Made by a program: the position numbers and the translations under genes. Source: Agrobacterium tumefaciens (GTDB lineage: Bacteria > Pseudomonadota > Alphaproteobacteria > Rhizobiales > Rhizobiaceae). Taken from it: a stretch of DNA of 64,000 nt. Below the pieces are notes generated by a model that was given only the letters and a program-made list of their open reading frames with translations, was not told the DNA's origin and did not search any database. Shown piece after piece: positions 56,534 to 64,000 of the stretch. The DNA lies in the NCBI RefSeq assembly GCF_017726655.1, contig NZ_CP072308.1:2430001-2494000 (forward strand). The letters are read 5' to 3'. Numbering within the stretch: the first letter of the stretch is position 1; every line of letters begins with the position of its first letter.

Positions 56534-58135
56534 CTATGCCCCGGCGGTCCTGAGGCGGTAGGCCAGTTGCGCTCGACTCAAGCCCAGGGATTGCGCGGCT
56601 TTCGCCACGTTTGCGTTCGCGCGCTCCAGGGCAAGCTCATAAATCAAGCGGTTGAATTCCTCGAGCTCGAAGCCCTTTTCGTCCAGCGCGGCTTCAGCCA
56701 GAGACCGGAGCGCGCAATCGCGATGATCGGCGGGCGACGGCATGGCGGCCGCTTTTTCGATGGCGTCGGCATCGATCCGTTTCAAAGGCGAGGCCGCCAT
56801 TTGCGCATTGGCAAGGATGACCTCAAGGGTCAGCAGATTTTCCGGCAGAGCTAGCGATGCCAGTTTTTCCAGGGCTGTGGGGTCGATGTCGCGCGCCGGC
56901 AGGTGCAATTTTTCCGCCACGACATCCGCCAAGGCAAGAGCAAGCGCCGGAATATCGCCGCGTCTTGCGCCCAAGGCAGGCATGACGACCGGCTTTATGG
57001 AAAGCAGGCGGCGCAAAGCGGGGCGCAGGCGCGTATCCGACAGGAAGGCGGCGGGCGAGGCTTCCGTCAGCGCGATCAGAAAGGTCTGCGCGGCGGCCTG
57101 GCTATGCGATCGAAGGTGATTTTCAAGCAGGGCCTGACACGCCTCGTCGAGATGCTCGACGTCCTGAAGCAGCGCCATGGGCTGTCTGCCCGAGCGTGTC
57201 GGGGAGGGCGACAAAAGACCGCGCAAGCCATCGGGGGTCAATCCGTGGCCCGACGTCCATTCGGGCATCGCGCCGCCGGGCGCGGCGATGCTCGCCATCT
57301 GACTGGCGGCTATTCGTTTGCCGCTGCCCACGGGACCCGAAAGCAGCACGGGCAAACGCGCGCGCGAACAGGCTTCGATCTGGTCCATGACCGGAGACAG
57401 GACGGCAAGATCGTATCTTGCCGATGCATCGCCTTCCGAGGGGCTGGATTTGCTCTTGACTGGACGCGCGGCGATTTCCTCGCTCAGATAGCGCGGCATG
57501 ATCTGCCGGCGAAAGCGTTGAACATCCGGATCGCTTTCGCCCCAGGCATCGGCCGGCTTGCCGACGACACGGCAATGCCTGTGGCCCATCGCCTTGCACT
57601 CGATTTCCTTGTAGACGATCAGCTTGCCCAGCGCGTGGGTCGCATAGCCGGAGGCGTAACCGATCAGCGACCAGCAAACCGGCTCGATCGCGTCGCCGTA
57701 ATGCTTGCGGTGTTCGGAGGCTTCGGCGCTTTCATGCCAGAGAAATTCGCCCGAGAATTTGCCCTTCTTGAAGTCGAAATCATTGTGGACCGTCTCGACG
57801 CGCGTCACGCCGCTGACGGTGTGAAGCCTAGTGCCGGCGGTGAAGGCGTCGCCGGGGTCGAGATTGGGCCATGAGGCCTTGACGAAGCGGGAATCCTCGA
57901 CGCCGGCCTGAAAGCCGAGCCGCATCAGCAACACGAAGGCATCCTCGCGTCCATAGCTGCGCACGATCTCTTCGCGCAGGTGGCTCAGAAAGCTGGTTCT
58001 TTGAAGCACCATCCGCGTATCGCCGAGGCGCAACACGCCATTGACGGGACTGAAGACGAGATGGGTGAGAAGTTCGCGCAAGGTGGGCCGCCCGCCCCGA
58101 TCGAGAAGGGCTTCCTGTCCGCCGTTGATCTTCAT
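56534..58135 (-). CDS. XylR/DmpR-like regulator with V4R domain and degenerate AAA+ domain
   Basis: The 533-aa protein has an XylR_N sensor (about 15-125; SFLSHLREEIVRSYGRED) and a V4R domain (about 135-192) with the ligand/metal-type signature KEIECKAMGHRHCRV. An AAA+-like domain (about 245-450) and a C-terminal Fis-type HTH (NVAKAAQSLGLSRAQLAYRL) follow. Walker A is present as GPVGSGKR (267-274), but the sigma-54 contact loop GAFTGA is missing and Walker B is degraded (LLQDVEHLDEA). It should sense an aromatic compound and bind DNA, but activation through sigma-54 is doubtful. It diverges from the catabolic and transport operon at 58425. GGGAGGCGG precedes ATG 58135. Confidence 0.85.
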   Translation of the reverse strand: MKINGGQEALLDRGGRPTLRELLTHLVFSPVNGVLRLGDTRMVLQRTSFLSHLREEIVRSYGREDAFVLLMRLGFQAGVEDSRFVKASWPNLDPGDAFTAGTRLHTVSGVTRVETVHNDFDFKKGKFSGEFLWHESAEASEHRKHYGDAIEPVCWSLIGYASGYATHALGKLIVYKEIECKAMGHRHCRVVGKPADAWGESDPDVQRFRRQIMPRYLSEEIAARPVKSKSSPSEGDASARYDLAVLSPVMDQIEACSRARLPVLLSGPVGSGKRIAASQMASIAAPGGAMPEWTSGHGLTPDGLRGLLSPSPTRSGRQPMALLQDVEHLDEACQALLENHLRSHSQAAAQTFLIALTEASPAAFLSDTRLRPALRRLLSIKPVVMPALGARRGDIPALALALADVVAEKLHLPARDIDPTALEKLASLALPENLLTLEVILANAQMAASPLKRIDADAIEKAAAMPSPADHRDCALRSLAEAALDEKGFELEEFNRLIYELALERANANVAKAAQSLGLSRAQLAYRLRTAGA

Positions 58136-58424
58136 GTCCGCCTCCCGTTCACGGCGCGCCGGCACCACCCATGTCTTTGCGCCGCCTCGTTGATGAAATG
58201 ATAAACACGAATTGATCTTTTCATAAATACACAATTCAAATACGCGCCGCAGCGTGCCGTTTCATCGCCGTGCGCCTGCGAATTATGAATAGATATTTCA
58301 GTGCGTTATAAGGATTTTCCCGAAAGTCGCGGCCGGCCGCCGATTATCCCGTTGACCCTTGGCAGGCACGAAACACAGACTGGCTCCAACTTGCTGAACC
58401 ACGGAAAATCGGGAGGAGATTTCC
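58136..58424. promoter_or_regulatory. Divergent control region of the aromatic-type operon
   Basis: This 289-bp gap separates regulator and cupin genes. GAATTG and CAATTC near 58208-58237 form an inverted repeat in an AT-rich patch. TGGCTCCAACTTGC at 58381-58394 looks like a sigma-54 promoter, but GG and GC are 9 instead of 10 bases apart. TTGGCAGGCACG at 58359-58370 does not complete a -12 element either. GGGAGGAG provides the ribosome site of the cupin gene. Confidence 0.4.
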
Positions 58425-58940
58425 ATGAACAAGCCGGCCCATATCGTCAAGCTTCCGGAAGAGCCCCACCATCAGACGATCCTGAAATATGCGCGCGAAG
58501 GAGCCCATATTCCGGGTGACGACGACAGGAACCCCTGGGTTCCCTTCGGCGACAGCGCTGCCATCAAGCACTTCTGTTTCGACGTGCGGACCAATTCGGT
58601 CGCCAATATTCTCTGGGTCAAGGGCGGCGGCCGCATCGGCACGCATCGCCATCGCGGCGTCGTCTCGGCGCTGACGCTTGAAGGCTCCTTCGCCTATTAC
58701 GAATATAGCTGGGTCGCCCGTCCCGGCGATTTCGTCTACGAGCTGCCGGGCACCGACCATACGCTCTATTCGGACGATCCGAACGGCGTGAAGGCGATTT
58801 TCTGGATCAACGGGCCGATCGAATTCTACGACGAGCAGGGCAAGTACGATTTCACCGCGGACGTATTCTGGTTCATCGATCACTATACGAGCTACTGCGA
58901 AAAGAAGGGCATTCCGATCAACAAGGAAATGTTCATCTGA
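58425..58940 (+). CDS. Cupin-fold 2,4'-dihydroxyacetophenone dioxygenase-like protein
   Basis: This 171-aa cupin starts MNKPAHIVKLPEEPHHQTIL. It has metal-binding histidines in GRIGTHRHRGVVSALTLEG (cupin motif 1, about 75-92) and TDHTLYSDDPNG (motif 2 region). The family enzyme cleaves the bond between the carbonyl and the hydroxymethyl carbon of 2,4'-dihydroxyacetophenone, yielding 4-hydroxybenzoate and formate. Some family members act on other alpha-hydroxy ketones, so the substrate is not certain. It is the first gene of an operon with an SDR and a branched-chain-type importer, under a divergent XylR-like regulator. Cytoplasmic, Fe-dependent by family. Confidence 0.78.
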   Translation: MNKPAHIVKLPEEPHHQTILKYAREGAHIPGDDDRNPWVPFGDSAAIKHFCFDVRTNSVANILWVKGGGRIGTHRHRGVVSALTLEGSFAYYEYSWVARPGDFVYELPGTDHTLYSDDPNGVKAIFWINGPIEFYDEQGKYDFTADVFWFIDHYTSYCEKKGIPINKEMFI

Positions 58941-59061
58941 CAGCCCTCAAACGAGAGCATCCCGGCCCTTCGCCAATGCTCCGGCTCTTTGTTTCGTCGC
59001 GGTTTTTGACAGATGACCGCGTGACGCTTCCATTCAAAACGCTCGAAAACGGATTGTTCGC

Positions 59062-59895
59062 ATGTCATTGCAGGAAATGTTCGACGTCGCCGGAAAAACG
59101 GCCATCGTGACGGGGGCGGCCAGCGGTCTTGGCCGCGCCTATGCGGAAGTTCTCGCCGAAAACGGCGCCAATGTCTGTCTCTTCGACGTCAACCGCACGG
59201 CGCTCGACGACACGCTCGACGCGTTGGCCCGCGCCGGCGGCAATGTTTGGGGCGGCAATGTCTGGGGACAGATCGTTGACGTCACCGACCGGGCGAACAT
59301 GGAGGAAGCCTTTGCCCGGGTCTTTGCCGAACGCGGCAGCATCGACATCGTTTTCGCCAATGCCGGCATCGATGCGGGGCCGGGCTTCCTGACGCCCGAA
59401 GGCGAGCGCAATCCCGACGGCGAGATCGACAATCTCGAAGACAAGCACTGGGACAAGGTGATCGCGACCAACCTGACGAGCGTGTTCAACACGATCAAGC
59501 TTGCGGCGCGCTACATGAAGCAGACCGGCGGCGGGCGGATCATCGCCACCTCGTCCTGCGCGGCGCTCTACAATGACGGCATTGTCGGCACGCCCTACAT
59601 GCCGGCCAAGGCCGGGGTCGCGCATCTGGTGCGCCAGGCGGCGATGGAACTCGGACGCTACAACATTCTCGTCAACGCGATCGCGCCAGGTCCCTTCGTC
59701 ACCAATATCGCCGGCGGACGGCTGCGCAATGTCGCAGACCGGGCCGCTTTCGAAAAATGGTCGGTGCTGCATCGCGTGGCCGAAACATCGGAAATCAAGG
59801 GCCTGGCGCTTTACCTCGCCTCGCCCGCGTCGTCTTACGTAACGGGCGCTCAAATGGTGATCGACGGGGGACTGCATCTGCGCCCCGCGGACTGA
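59062..59895 (+). CDS. SDR-family oxidoreductase with small internal tandem duplication
   Basis: This 277-aa SDR has the nucleotide motif TGAASGLGRAYAEVL near 17-31, NAG in VFANAGIDAGPGFL, Ser in IATSSCAALYN, Tyr-Lys in TPYMPAKAGVAH, and the C-terminal VIDGGLHLRPAD. It probably oxidizes an alcohol or reduces a ketone in the pathway of the upstream cupin. A 15-bp tandem repeat (59236-59250, 59251-59265) gives GGNVWGGNVW at a loop before the second beta-alpha unit, adding five residues. The frame stays open, and the active site is untouched. The gene lies 120 nt after the cupin gene. Confidence 0.87.
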   Translation: MSLQEMFDVAGKTAIVTGAASGLGRAYAEVLAENGANVCLFDVNRTALDDTLDALARAGGNVWGGNVWGQIVDVTDRANMEEAFARVFAERGSIDIVFANAGIDAGPGFLTPEGERNPDGEIDNLEDKHWDKVIATNLTSVFNTIKLAARYMKQTGGGRIIATSSCAALYNDGIVGTPYMPAKAGVAHLVRQAAMELGRYNILVNAIAPGPFVTNIAGGRLRNVADRAAFEKWSVLHRVAETSEIKGLALYLASPASSYVTGAQMVIDGGLHLRPAD

Positions 59896-59963
59896 TCCGG
59901 TCAGGCATCGGGTCGTGGAGGAGACGAGCCGATGCAGGTATTTTTAAAACTTGGGAGGAGAGC

Positions 59964-61259
59964 ATGAAAACACTATTGGAAGGCATAAGCCAGACGCGGC
60001 TTTCGCGTCGAACGGCGTTGAAAACCATGGGCGCCGCCGCAGCGACGCTCGCCATGCCCGGTTTGACACGCGCATCCGGCGGCAAGATCAAGGTGGGTTT
60101 CATCAGTCCGCTGACGGGACCGCTTTCGCCCTTCGGCGAATCCGACGGCTACACCGTCGAGATCATCAAGACGCTGCTGGCCAACGGTATCCAGAACAAC
60201 GGCAAGACCTACGAGGTCGATATTCTGGTGCGCGACGCCCAGTCCGATCCGAACAAATCGGCGGAACTGGCGGGCGAACTGATCCTGAACGAGAATGTCC
60301 AGCTTCTGATCCCGGCATCGACGACGGATGTCATCAATTCGGCCGCCGATCAGGCGGAACTCAACGGCGTTCCCAGCATTTCGTCGGCCGCGCCCTGGCA
60401 GGCTTTCGTCATGCCGCGCGGCGGCGACAAGAAGCCGTTCGACTGGACCTACCATTTCTTCTGGGGGCTTGAGGATGCGCTCGCAACCTTCGTCGGTCTC
60501 TGGCAATCGCTCGAAACCAACAGGAATGTCGGCATGCTGTTTCCGCGCAATGCCGATGGCGAGACCTGGGGCAATCGCGGTTACGGACTGCCGCCGGCGG
60601 TCGAAAAAGCCGGCTTCAAGACCATCGTGCCGAGCATGTTCCAGCCGCGCACGAACGACTTCTCCGCGCAGATTTCCCAATATAAGAGCGGCGGCTGCGA
60701 CATCGTCGGCGGCATCACCTATGTGTCGGACCTGAAGACCTTCATCACCCAGTGCAGCCAGCAGAAGTTCAATCCGAAGGTCGTCACGGTCGCCGCGGCC
60801 CTTCTCTTTCCCTCGGGCGTCGAGGCCATGGGGCCGCTCGGCAACGGCATGAGTTCGGAAGTCTGGTGGACGCCGGCCTTCCCGTTCAAGTCGTCGCTGA
60901 CCGGCGAAGTCAGCCGCGATGTGGCCAATGCCTGGGAAAGCAAGATGAAGAAGCAATGGATCCAGCCGCTGGGCTATGCCCACGCGCTCTGGGAGGTTGC
61001 CATCGATACGCTCAAACGCGCCAAGGATCCGATGGACCGCACCTCGGTGCGCGACGCGCTGAAGGCGACCGATCTCAACACGCTGGTCGGCCCGATCAAA
61101 TTCGGCGCCGGGCCGCATGCCAATATCTGCAAGACCCCGATCTTCGGCGGTCAGTGGGTGAAAAGCGACAGGTGGATGTACGATCTGAAGATCGTCGACA
61201 ATTCCGTCAGCAAGCTCATCGAGCCCGAAGCCAAGCTGCAACCGATCAAGTGGTCCTGA
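59964..61259 (+). CDS. Branched-chain-type ABC transporter substrate-binding protein
   Basis: This 431-aa binding protein of the Leu/Ile/Val-type family (periplasmic-binding type 6) starts MKTLLEGISQTRLSRRTALK. It has a Tat-like signal SRRTALKTMGAAAATLAM to about residue 35, then IKVGFISPLTGPLSPFGESD, LIPASTTDVINSAADQAE and DFSAQISQYKSGGCDIVGG. Members of this group often bind aromatic acids, amides or other small carbon sources rather than amino acids; the link with the cupin and SDR genes points that way. GGGAGGAG lies just before the ATG. A strong hairpin follows the gene. Confidence 0.9.
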   Translation: MKTLLEGISQTRLSRRTALKTMGAAAATLAMPGLTRASGGKIKVGFISPLTGPLSPFGESDGYTVEIIKTLLANGIQNNGKTYEVDILVRDAQSDPNKSAELAGELILNENVQLLIPASTTDVINSAADQAELNGVPSISSAAPWQAFVMPRGGDKKPFDWTYHFFWGLEDALATFVGLWQSLETNRNVGMLFPRNADGETWGNRGYGLPPAVEKAGFKTIVPSMFQPRTNDFSAQISQYKSGGCDIVGGITYVSDLKTFITQCSQQKFNPKVVTVAAALLFPSGVEAMGPLGNGMSSEVWWTPAFPFKSSLTGEVSRDVANAWESKMKKQWIQPLGYAHALWEVAIDTLKRAKDPMDRTSVRDALKATDLNTLVGPIKFGAGPHANICKTPIFGGQWVKSDRWMYDLKIVDNSVSKLIEPEAKLQPIKWS

Positions 61260-61270
61260 TCGCGTGAACT

Positions 61271-61306
61271 GTCCTCGGACAGGTCGAAGGCGATCTGTCC
61301 GAGGAC
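61271..61306 (+). repeat. Strong stem-loop between binding protein and ATPase genes
   Basis: GTCCTCGGACAG (61271-61282) and CTGTCCGAGGAC (61295-61306) form a perfect 12-bp stem with a 12-nt loop. No T-run follows. It likely protects the binding-protein message or attenuates downstream transcription. Confidence 0.65.
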
Positions 61307-61336
61307 GACAATTCCAATGCGGACGAAGGGCATGCG

Positions 61337-62062
61337 ATGGCGCAAATGATTTTATCGGGAACGGGGATATCCAAGTCCTACGGCGCGCTGAGGGTTCTCC
61401 ATGGCGTGGACATCGATGTCCGCGAGGGCGAAATCCTCGGAATATTGGGCCCCAACGGTGCGGGCAAGACCACATTGTTCAACATGATCAGCGGCGACGC
61501 GACGCTCGATGCCGGGGAATTGACCTTTAACGGCGAAACGCTCCGTTCCGAGGCGCCGCACCGGCGCTGTCGCCGCGGCATCGGCCGCACCTATCAGATT
61601 CCGAAGCCCTATGCGGGCATGACCACATTCGAGAACCTCATGGTCGCAGCCATGTTCGGCGCTGCGTTGAGCGAACGCCGCGCCAACGCCTTCTGCGCGG
61701 CCATTCTCGAGGAATGCGGCCTCGCGGCGAAGGCGAACCTGGCCGCCGGTTCGCTGACGCTTCTCGACAGAAAGCGGCTCGAACTGGCGCGCGCGCTGGC
61801 GAGCGATCCGAAGCTGCTGCTGCTCGATGAGATTGCCGGCGGCCTGACCGAGGAGGAGGCGCGCCAGCTCGTCGCGCTCGTTCGCCGCATCAGGCAGCGC
61901 AACATCACGATCGTCTGGATCGAACATGTGCTCAACGCGATCATGGCGGTGGCCGACCGGCTCCTCGTGTTGAATTTCGGGGAAAAGATCGCCGACGGTC
62001 CGCCAAGAGAGGTGATCGCCAATCCGGATGTCCAGCGCGTGTACATGGGGATCGAAGCATGA
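61337..62062 (+). CDS. Branched-chain-type ABC transporter ATPase (LivG-like)
   Basis: This 241-aa ATPase has Walker A GPNGAGKTT (about 38-46), Q-loop region GRTYQIPKPYAGMTTFENLM and Walker B LLLLDEIAGGLTEEEA. The signature region reads AAGSLTLLDRKRLELARA, without a clear LSGGQ, a known feature of some LivG subgroups. It energizes import with the LivF-like subunit encoded next. ATGGCGCAAATGATT has two candidate starts; 61337 is used. Its stop overlaps the livF start (ATGA). Confidence 0.9.
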   Translation: MAQMILSGTGISKSYGALRVLHGVDIDVREGEILGILGPNGAGKTTLFNMISGDATLDAGELTFNGETLRSEAPHRRCRRGIGRTYQIPKPYAGMTTFENLMVAAMFGAALSERRANAFCAAILEECGLAAKANLAAGSLTLLDRKRLELARALASDPKLLLLDEIAGGLTEEEARQLVALVRRIRQRNITIVWIEHVLNAIMAVADRLLVLNFGEKIADGPPREVIANPDVQRVYMGIEA

Positions 62063-62793
62063 TGACGACATTCGATCTTCTCTCCACCCGAAGTCTCAAT
62101 GCCCGCTACGGGGACTTCCAGGCGCTTTTTTCCGTCGATTTCCGCATTGCCGAGGGAGAGGTCGTCGCCCTGATCGGCGCGAACGGGGCGGGTAAATCGA
62201 CCTTCCTGCGCGCCCTTATGGGCCTTCTTCCCGTCGGTCGCGACATGGTGCTCTTTGAAGACCGCCCGGTCGGCGGCGGCGCGCCGCACCGCATGGTGCA
62301 GCTCGGCATCGCCATAGTGCCGGAAGGGCGGCGGCTGTTTGCCGGCATGTCCGTCGAGGACAATCTGAAGGTCGCCGTCGACCATGCCCGAAAGACGGCC
62401 GAAAAGACGTGGACGCTCGAGCGCATCTACAGGCTGTTTCCGATCCTTCAGGAAAGGCGAAGGACCCAGGTCGAGAAGCTGTCGGGCGGCCAGCAGCAGA
62501 TGGTGGCCATCGGCCGGGCGCTTCTCGCCCAGCCGCGGCTTCTGCTTTGCGACGAGATATCGCTCGGGCTCGCGCCGAAGGTCATCCGCGAGATCTACGA
62601 GGTGCTGCCGCAGATCGCCGCCACCGGCACGTCGATCGTGCTTGTGGAACAGGACGTGATGCTGGCCCAGCGCGCCTCCAATCGCCTCTACTGCATGCTC
62701 GAAGGCCATATCACGCTCGAAAGCCTGTCGTCGAACGTTACCCGCGCGGATATCGCGCAAGCCTATTTTGGAGCCGGTCATGACGTGGCTTGA
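62059..62793 (+). CDS. Branched-chain-type ABC transporter ATPase (LivF-like)
   Basis: This 244-aa ATPase has Walker A GANGAGKST (about 42-50), the LivF-type block IAIVPEGRRLFAGMSVEDNL, signature KLSGGQQQMVAIGRA, Walker B LLLCDEISLGLAP and H-loop-like VLVEQDVMLA. In this family His of the switch is often part of VEQ, so activity should be normal. Two ATGs in tandem (62059, 62062) are possible starts. It overlaps the start of the livH gene by 14 nt. Confidence 0.9.
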   Translation: MMTTFDLLSTRSLNARYGDFQALFSVDFRIAEGEVVALIGANGAGKSTFLRALMGLLPVGRDMVLFEDRPVGGGAPHRMVQLGIAIVPEGRRLFAGMSVEDNLKVAVDHARKTAEKTWTLERIYRLFPILQERRRTQVEKLSGGQQQMVAIGRALLAQPRLLLCDEISLGLAPKVIREIYEVLPQIAATGTSIVLVEQDVMLAQRASNRLYCMLEGHITLESLSSNVTRADIAQAYFGAGHDVA

Positions 62794-63637
62794 CGCATTG
62801 ATACAGGGTGTTCTGCTCGGCGGAATGTATGCGCAATACGCGCTCGGCATGGCGCTGATGTTCGGCGTCATGCGGATCGTCAATATCGCCCATGGCGACC
62901 TCGTCGTCCTGCTCGCGCTGATCGGCATATCGGCCTCCGTCGCCTTCGGCGTCGGGCCCTTGCCGCTTGTTCTGCTGCTCGTACCGCTGGCGGCAGTCAT
63001 CGGCTGGGGCCTGCAGAAATTCGTGCTCAACAAGGTGGTCGCGGCGGATTCCCTGCCTTCCCTGATCGCCACCTTCGGCGTCTCGATCGCGCTTCAGAAC
63101 CTGATGCTCGAAATCTGGTCGGCCGATACGCGCTCGATGAGCGGCGGCGGCATCGAGGCGGCGTCGGTCGATATCGGCGGCATCTATATCGGGCTTCTGC
63201 CGGTGATGATCCTGATCGCGGCGACGCTGCTGACGCTTGGGCTCGACCTGACCATGCGCCGCACCCGTTTCGGCCGGGCCTTGCGCGCCGCCGCCGCCGA
63301 CACGGAAGCCGCGGCCATGACCGGCGTGAACCCGCGCGTCGTCTACGCTTATGCGACAGCGATCGCGGTCGGCATTCTCGGCCTTTCGGGCGTCTTCTTC
63401 GCGCTGCGCGCCACCGTCTCGCCGGCCGACGGTCCGGCCCAGCTGATCTATGCCTTCGAGGCGGTGATCATCGGCGGCATGGGCTCGATCTGGGGCGGCT
63501 TTGTCGGTTCCATGGTTCTCGGCATCGCGCAGGCCATCGGTTTCCGCATCGATCCCGGCTTCGGAACGCTGGCCGGCCATCTCGTTTTCCTCACCGTGCT
63601 GGCCACCCGTCCGCAGGGCCTGATGAGCAAAGGTTGA
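62780..63637 (+). CDS. Branched-chain-type ABC transporter permease (LivH-like)
   Basis: This 285-aa inner-membrane permease starts MTWLDALIQGVLLGGMYAQY. It carries the family turn RIVNIAHGDLVVLLALIGIS, the cytoplasmic loop LRAAAADTEAAAMTGVNPRV that contacts the ATPase, and VIIGGMGSIWGGFVGSMVLG near the C-terminus. It forms the channel with the LivM-like subunit. GGAG eight bases before ATG 62780 supports the start inside the end of livF. Confidence 0.92.
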   Translation: MTWLDALIQGVLLGGMYAQYALGMALMFGVMRIVNIAHGDLVVLLALIGISASVAFGVGPLPLVLLLVPLAAVIGWGLQKFVLNKVVAADSLPSLIATFGVSIALQNLMLEIWSADTRSMSGGGIEAASVDIGGIYIGLLPVMILIAATLLTLGLDLTMRRTRFGRALRAAAADTEAAAMTGVNPRVVYAYATAIAVGILGLSGVFFALRATVSPADGPAQLIYAFEAVIIGGMGSIWGGFVGSMVLGIAQAIGFRIDPGFGTLAGHLVFLTVLATRPQGLMSKG

Positions 63638-63641
63638 ACCC

Positions 63642-64000
63642 ATGACACTGGCAAACCCCGTCCCTCCGGCCGATGCCGGACCGTTTGCGGCCGAACCGGC
63701 CCATGTCGTTATCCGTCACACTGGGTCCAGCCGCGTTGCCGCGGCTGTCTCTCTCCTCATCCTGGCCGCCATGGTCTCGATGCCCTGGTGGGGGCAACCC
63801 GGTCATATGCGCTGGGTGGTGGAGTTTTCCGTCTACCTGGCCATTGCCCAGATGTGGAACCTGCTTGCCGGATATGCGGGGCTTGTCTCCGTCGGTCAGC
63901 AGGCCTTTATCGGCGTGGCGGGCTATGCGATGTTCGTGCTGGCTTCGAATTTCGGCATCAATCCGTTTCTGGCGGTCTGGGTCGGCATTTTCGTCTCGGG
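63642..64000 (+). CDS. Branched-chain-type ABC transporter permease (LivM-like), partial
   Basis: The frame starts MTLANPVPPADAGPFAAEPA four bases after livH and runs off the window end. The visible 119 residues have a first membrane segment, AVSLLILAAMVSMPWW, then YLAIAQMWNLLAGYAGLVSV and GQQAFIGVAGYAMFVLA, which are hallmarks of LivM subunits. It completes the importer (SBP, LivG, LivF, LivH, LivM). About two thirds of the gene lies outside. Confidence 0.9.
   Translation, partial: MTLANPVPPADAGPFAAEPAHVVIRHTGSSRVAAAVSLLILAAMVSMPWWGQPGHMRWVVEFSVYLAIAQMWNLLAGYAGLVSVGQQAFIGVAGYAMFVLASNFGINPFLAVWVGIFVS

Noticed and set aside
58381..58394. Sigma-54 promoter before the cupin gene
   Set aside because: The GG-GC distance is 9 instead of 10 bases, which normally abolishes activity; kept only as a lead.
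59973..61475. A 500-codon minus-strand frame opposite the branched-chain-type binding protein, and a similar one at 61609-63072
   Set aside because: Both are antisense shadows with Arg-rich, unconserved sequence over genes with clear family motifs.

Overview
The window comes from a Rhizobiales-type alphaproteobacterium (Agrobacterium, Rhizobium, Ochrobactrum or Brucella-like). The evidence is the end of an rRNA operon with the order 23S-5S-tRNA-fMet, a high-GC codon style, many CUT1-type ABC transporters, and genes of rhizobial or Brucella polyol pathways. Identifications were made by reading motifs; no database search was run.

Region 1 (1-2180) is the 3' part of 23S rRNA, 5S rRNA and initiator tRNA. 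Region 2 (2137-18256) begins right at that tRNA and looks like a decayed genomic island. It holds two tandem large serine recombinase genes, one intact except for two in-frame TAG codons. After them come a ruined choline/betaine ABC operon (choXWV), scraps of dsbA and SDR genes, an intact ahpD-like gene, nested IS3-family remnants, an RHE_PE00001-like fragment and a truncated metallophosphoesterase. Within this wreckage stands a complete four-gene Wadjet operon, jetABCD (8585-15423), an SMC-type system that restricts plasmids. It is the most notable intact functional module in the window.

Region 3 (18314-33784) is a polyol-type catabolic locus. An eleven-gene leftward operon encodes an AraM/EgsA-like sn-glycerol-1-phosphate dehydrogenase, a HAD phosphatase, a GlpD-like FAD dehydrogenase, a complete CUT1 ABC importer, an SDR, an aldolase-SDR fusion, a GpsA-like NAD dehydrogenase and an RpiB-like isomerase. 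A SorC-family regulator and an FGGY kinase diverge from it. Three different families of glycerol-phosphate-type dehydrogenase in one operon is unusual and suggests a pathway that handles stereoisomers of a short polyol.

Region 4 (34360-39827) is a second CUT1 ABC sugar importer with a Gfo/Idh/MocA oxidoreductase that carries a one-base frameshift in a G tract.

Region 5 (40569-55947) is an erythritol-like (ery) locus. It has an EryD-like SorC regulator behind a palindrome, an importer with two dissimilar ATPases (GlpST style), an EryA-like FGGY kinase broken by a TAA codon, a 2-hydroxyacid dehydrogenase, EryB, a class II aldolase, a C-terminally truncated FGGY kinase, a HAD protein with compensating frameshifts, EryC, and a TIM-like EryH. 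The RpiB-like enzyme needed to finish the Brucella-type erythritol route lies only in region 3, so the two loci may be metabolically linked.

Region 6 (56071-64000) starts with IS630 and IS3 scraps. It continues with a XylR/V4R-type regulator whose AAA+ domain has lost sigma-54 contact motifs, divergent from a 2,4'-dihydroxyacetophenone-dioxygenase-like cupin, an SDR and a branched-chain-type ABC importer (SBP, two ATPases, LivH, partial LivM). This is likely an uptake and degradation operon for an aromatic ketone or related acid.
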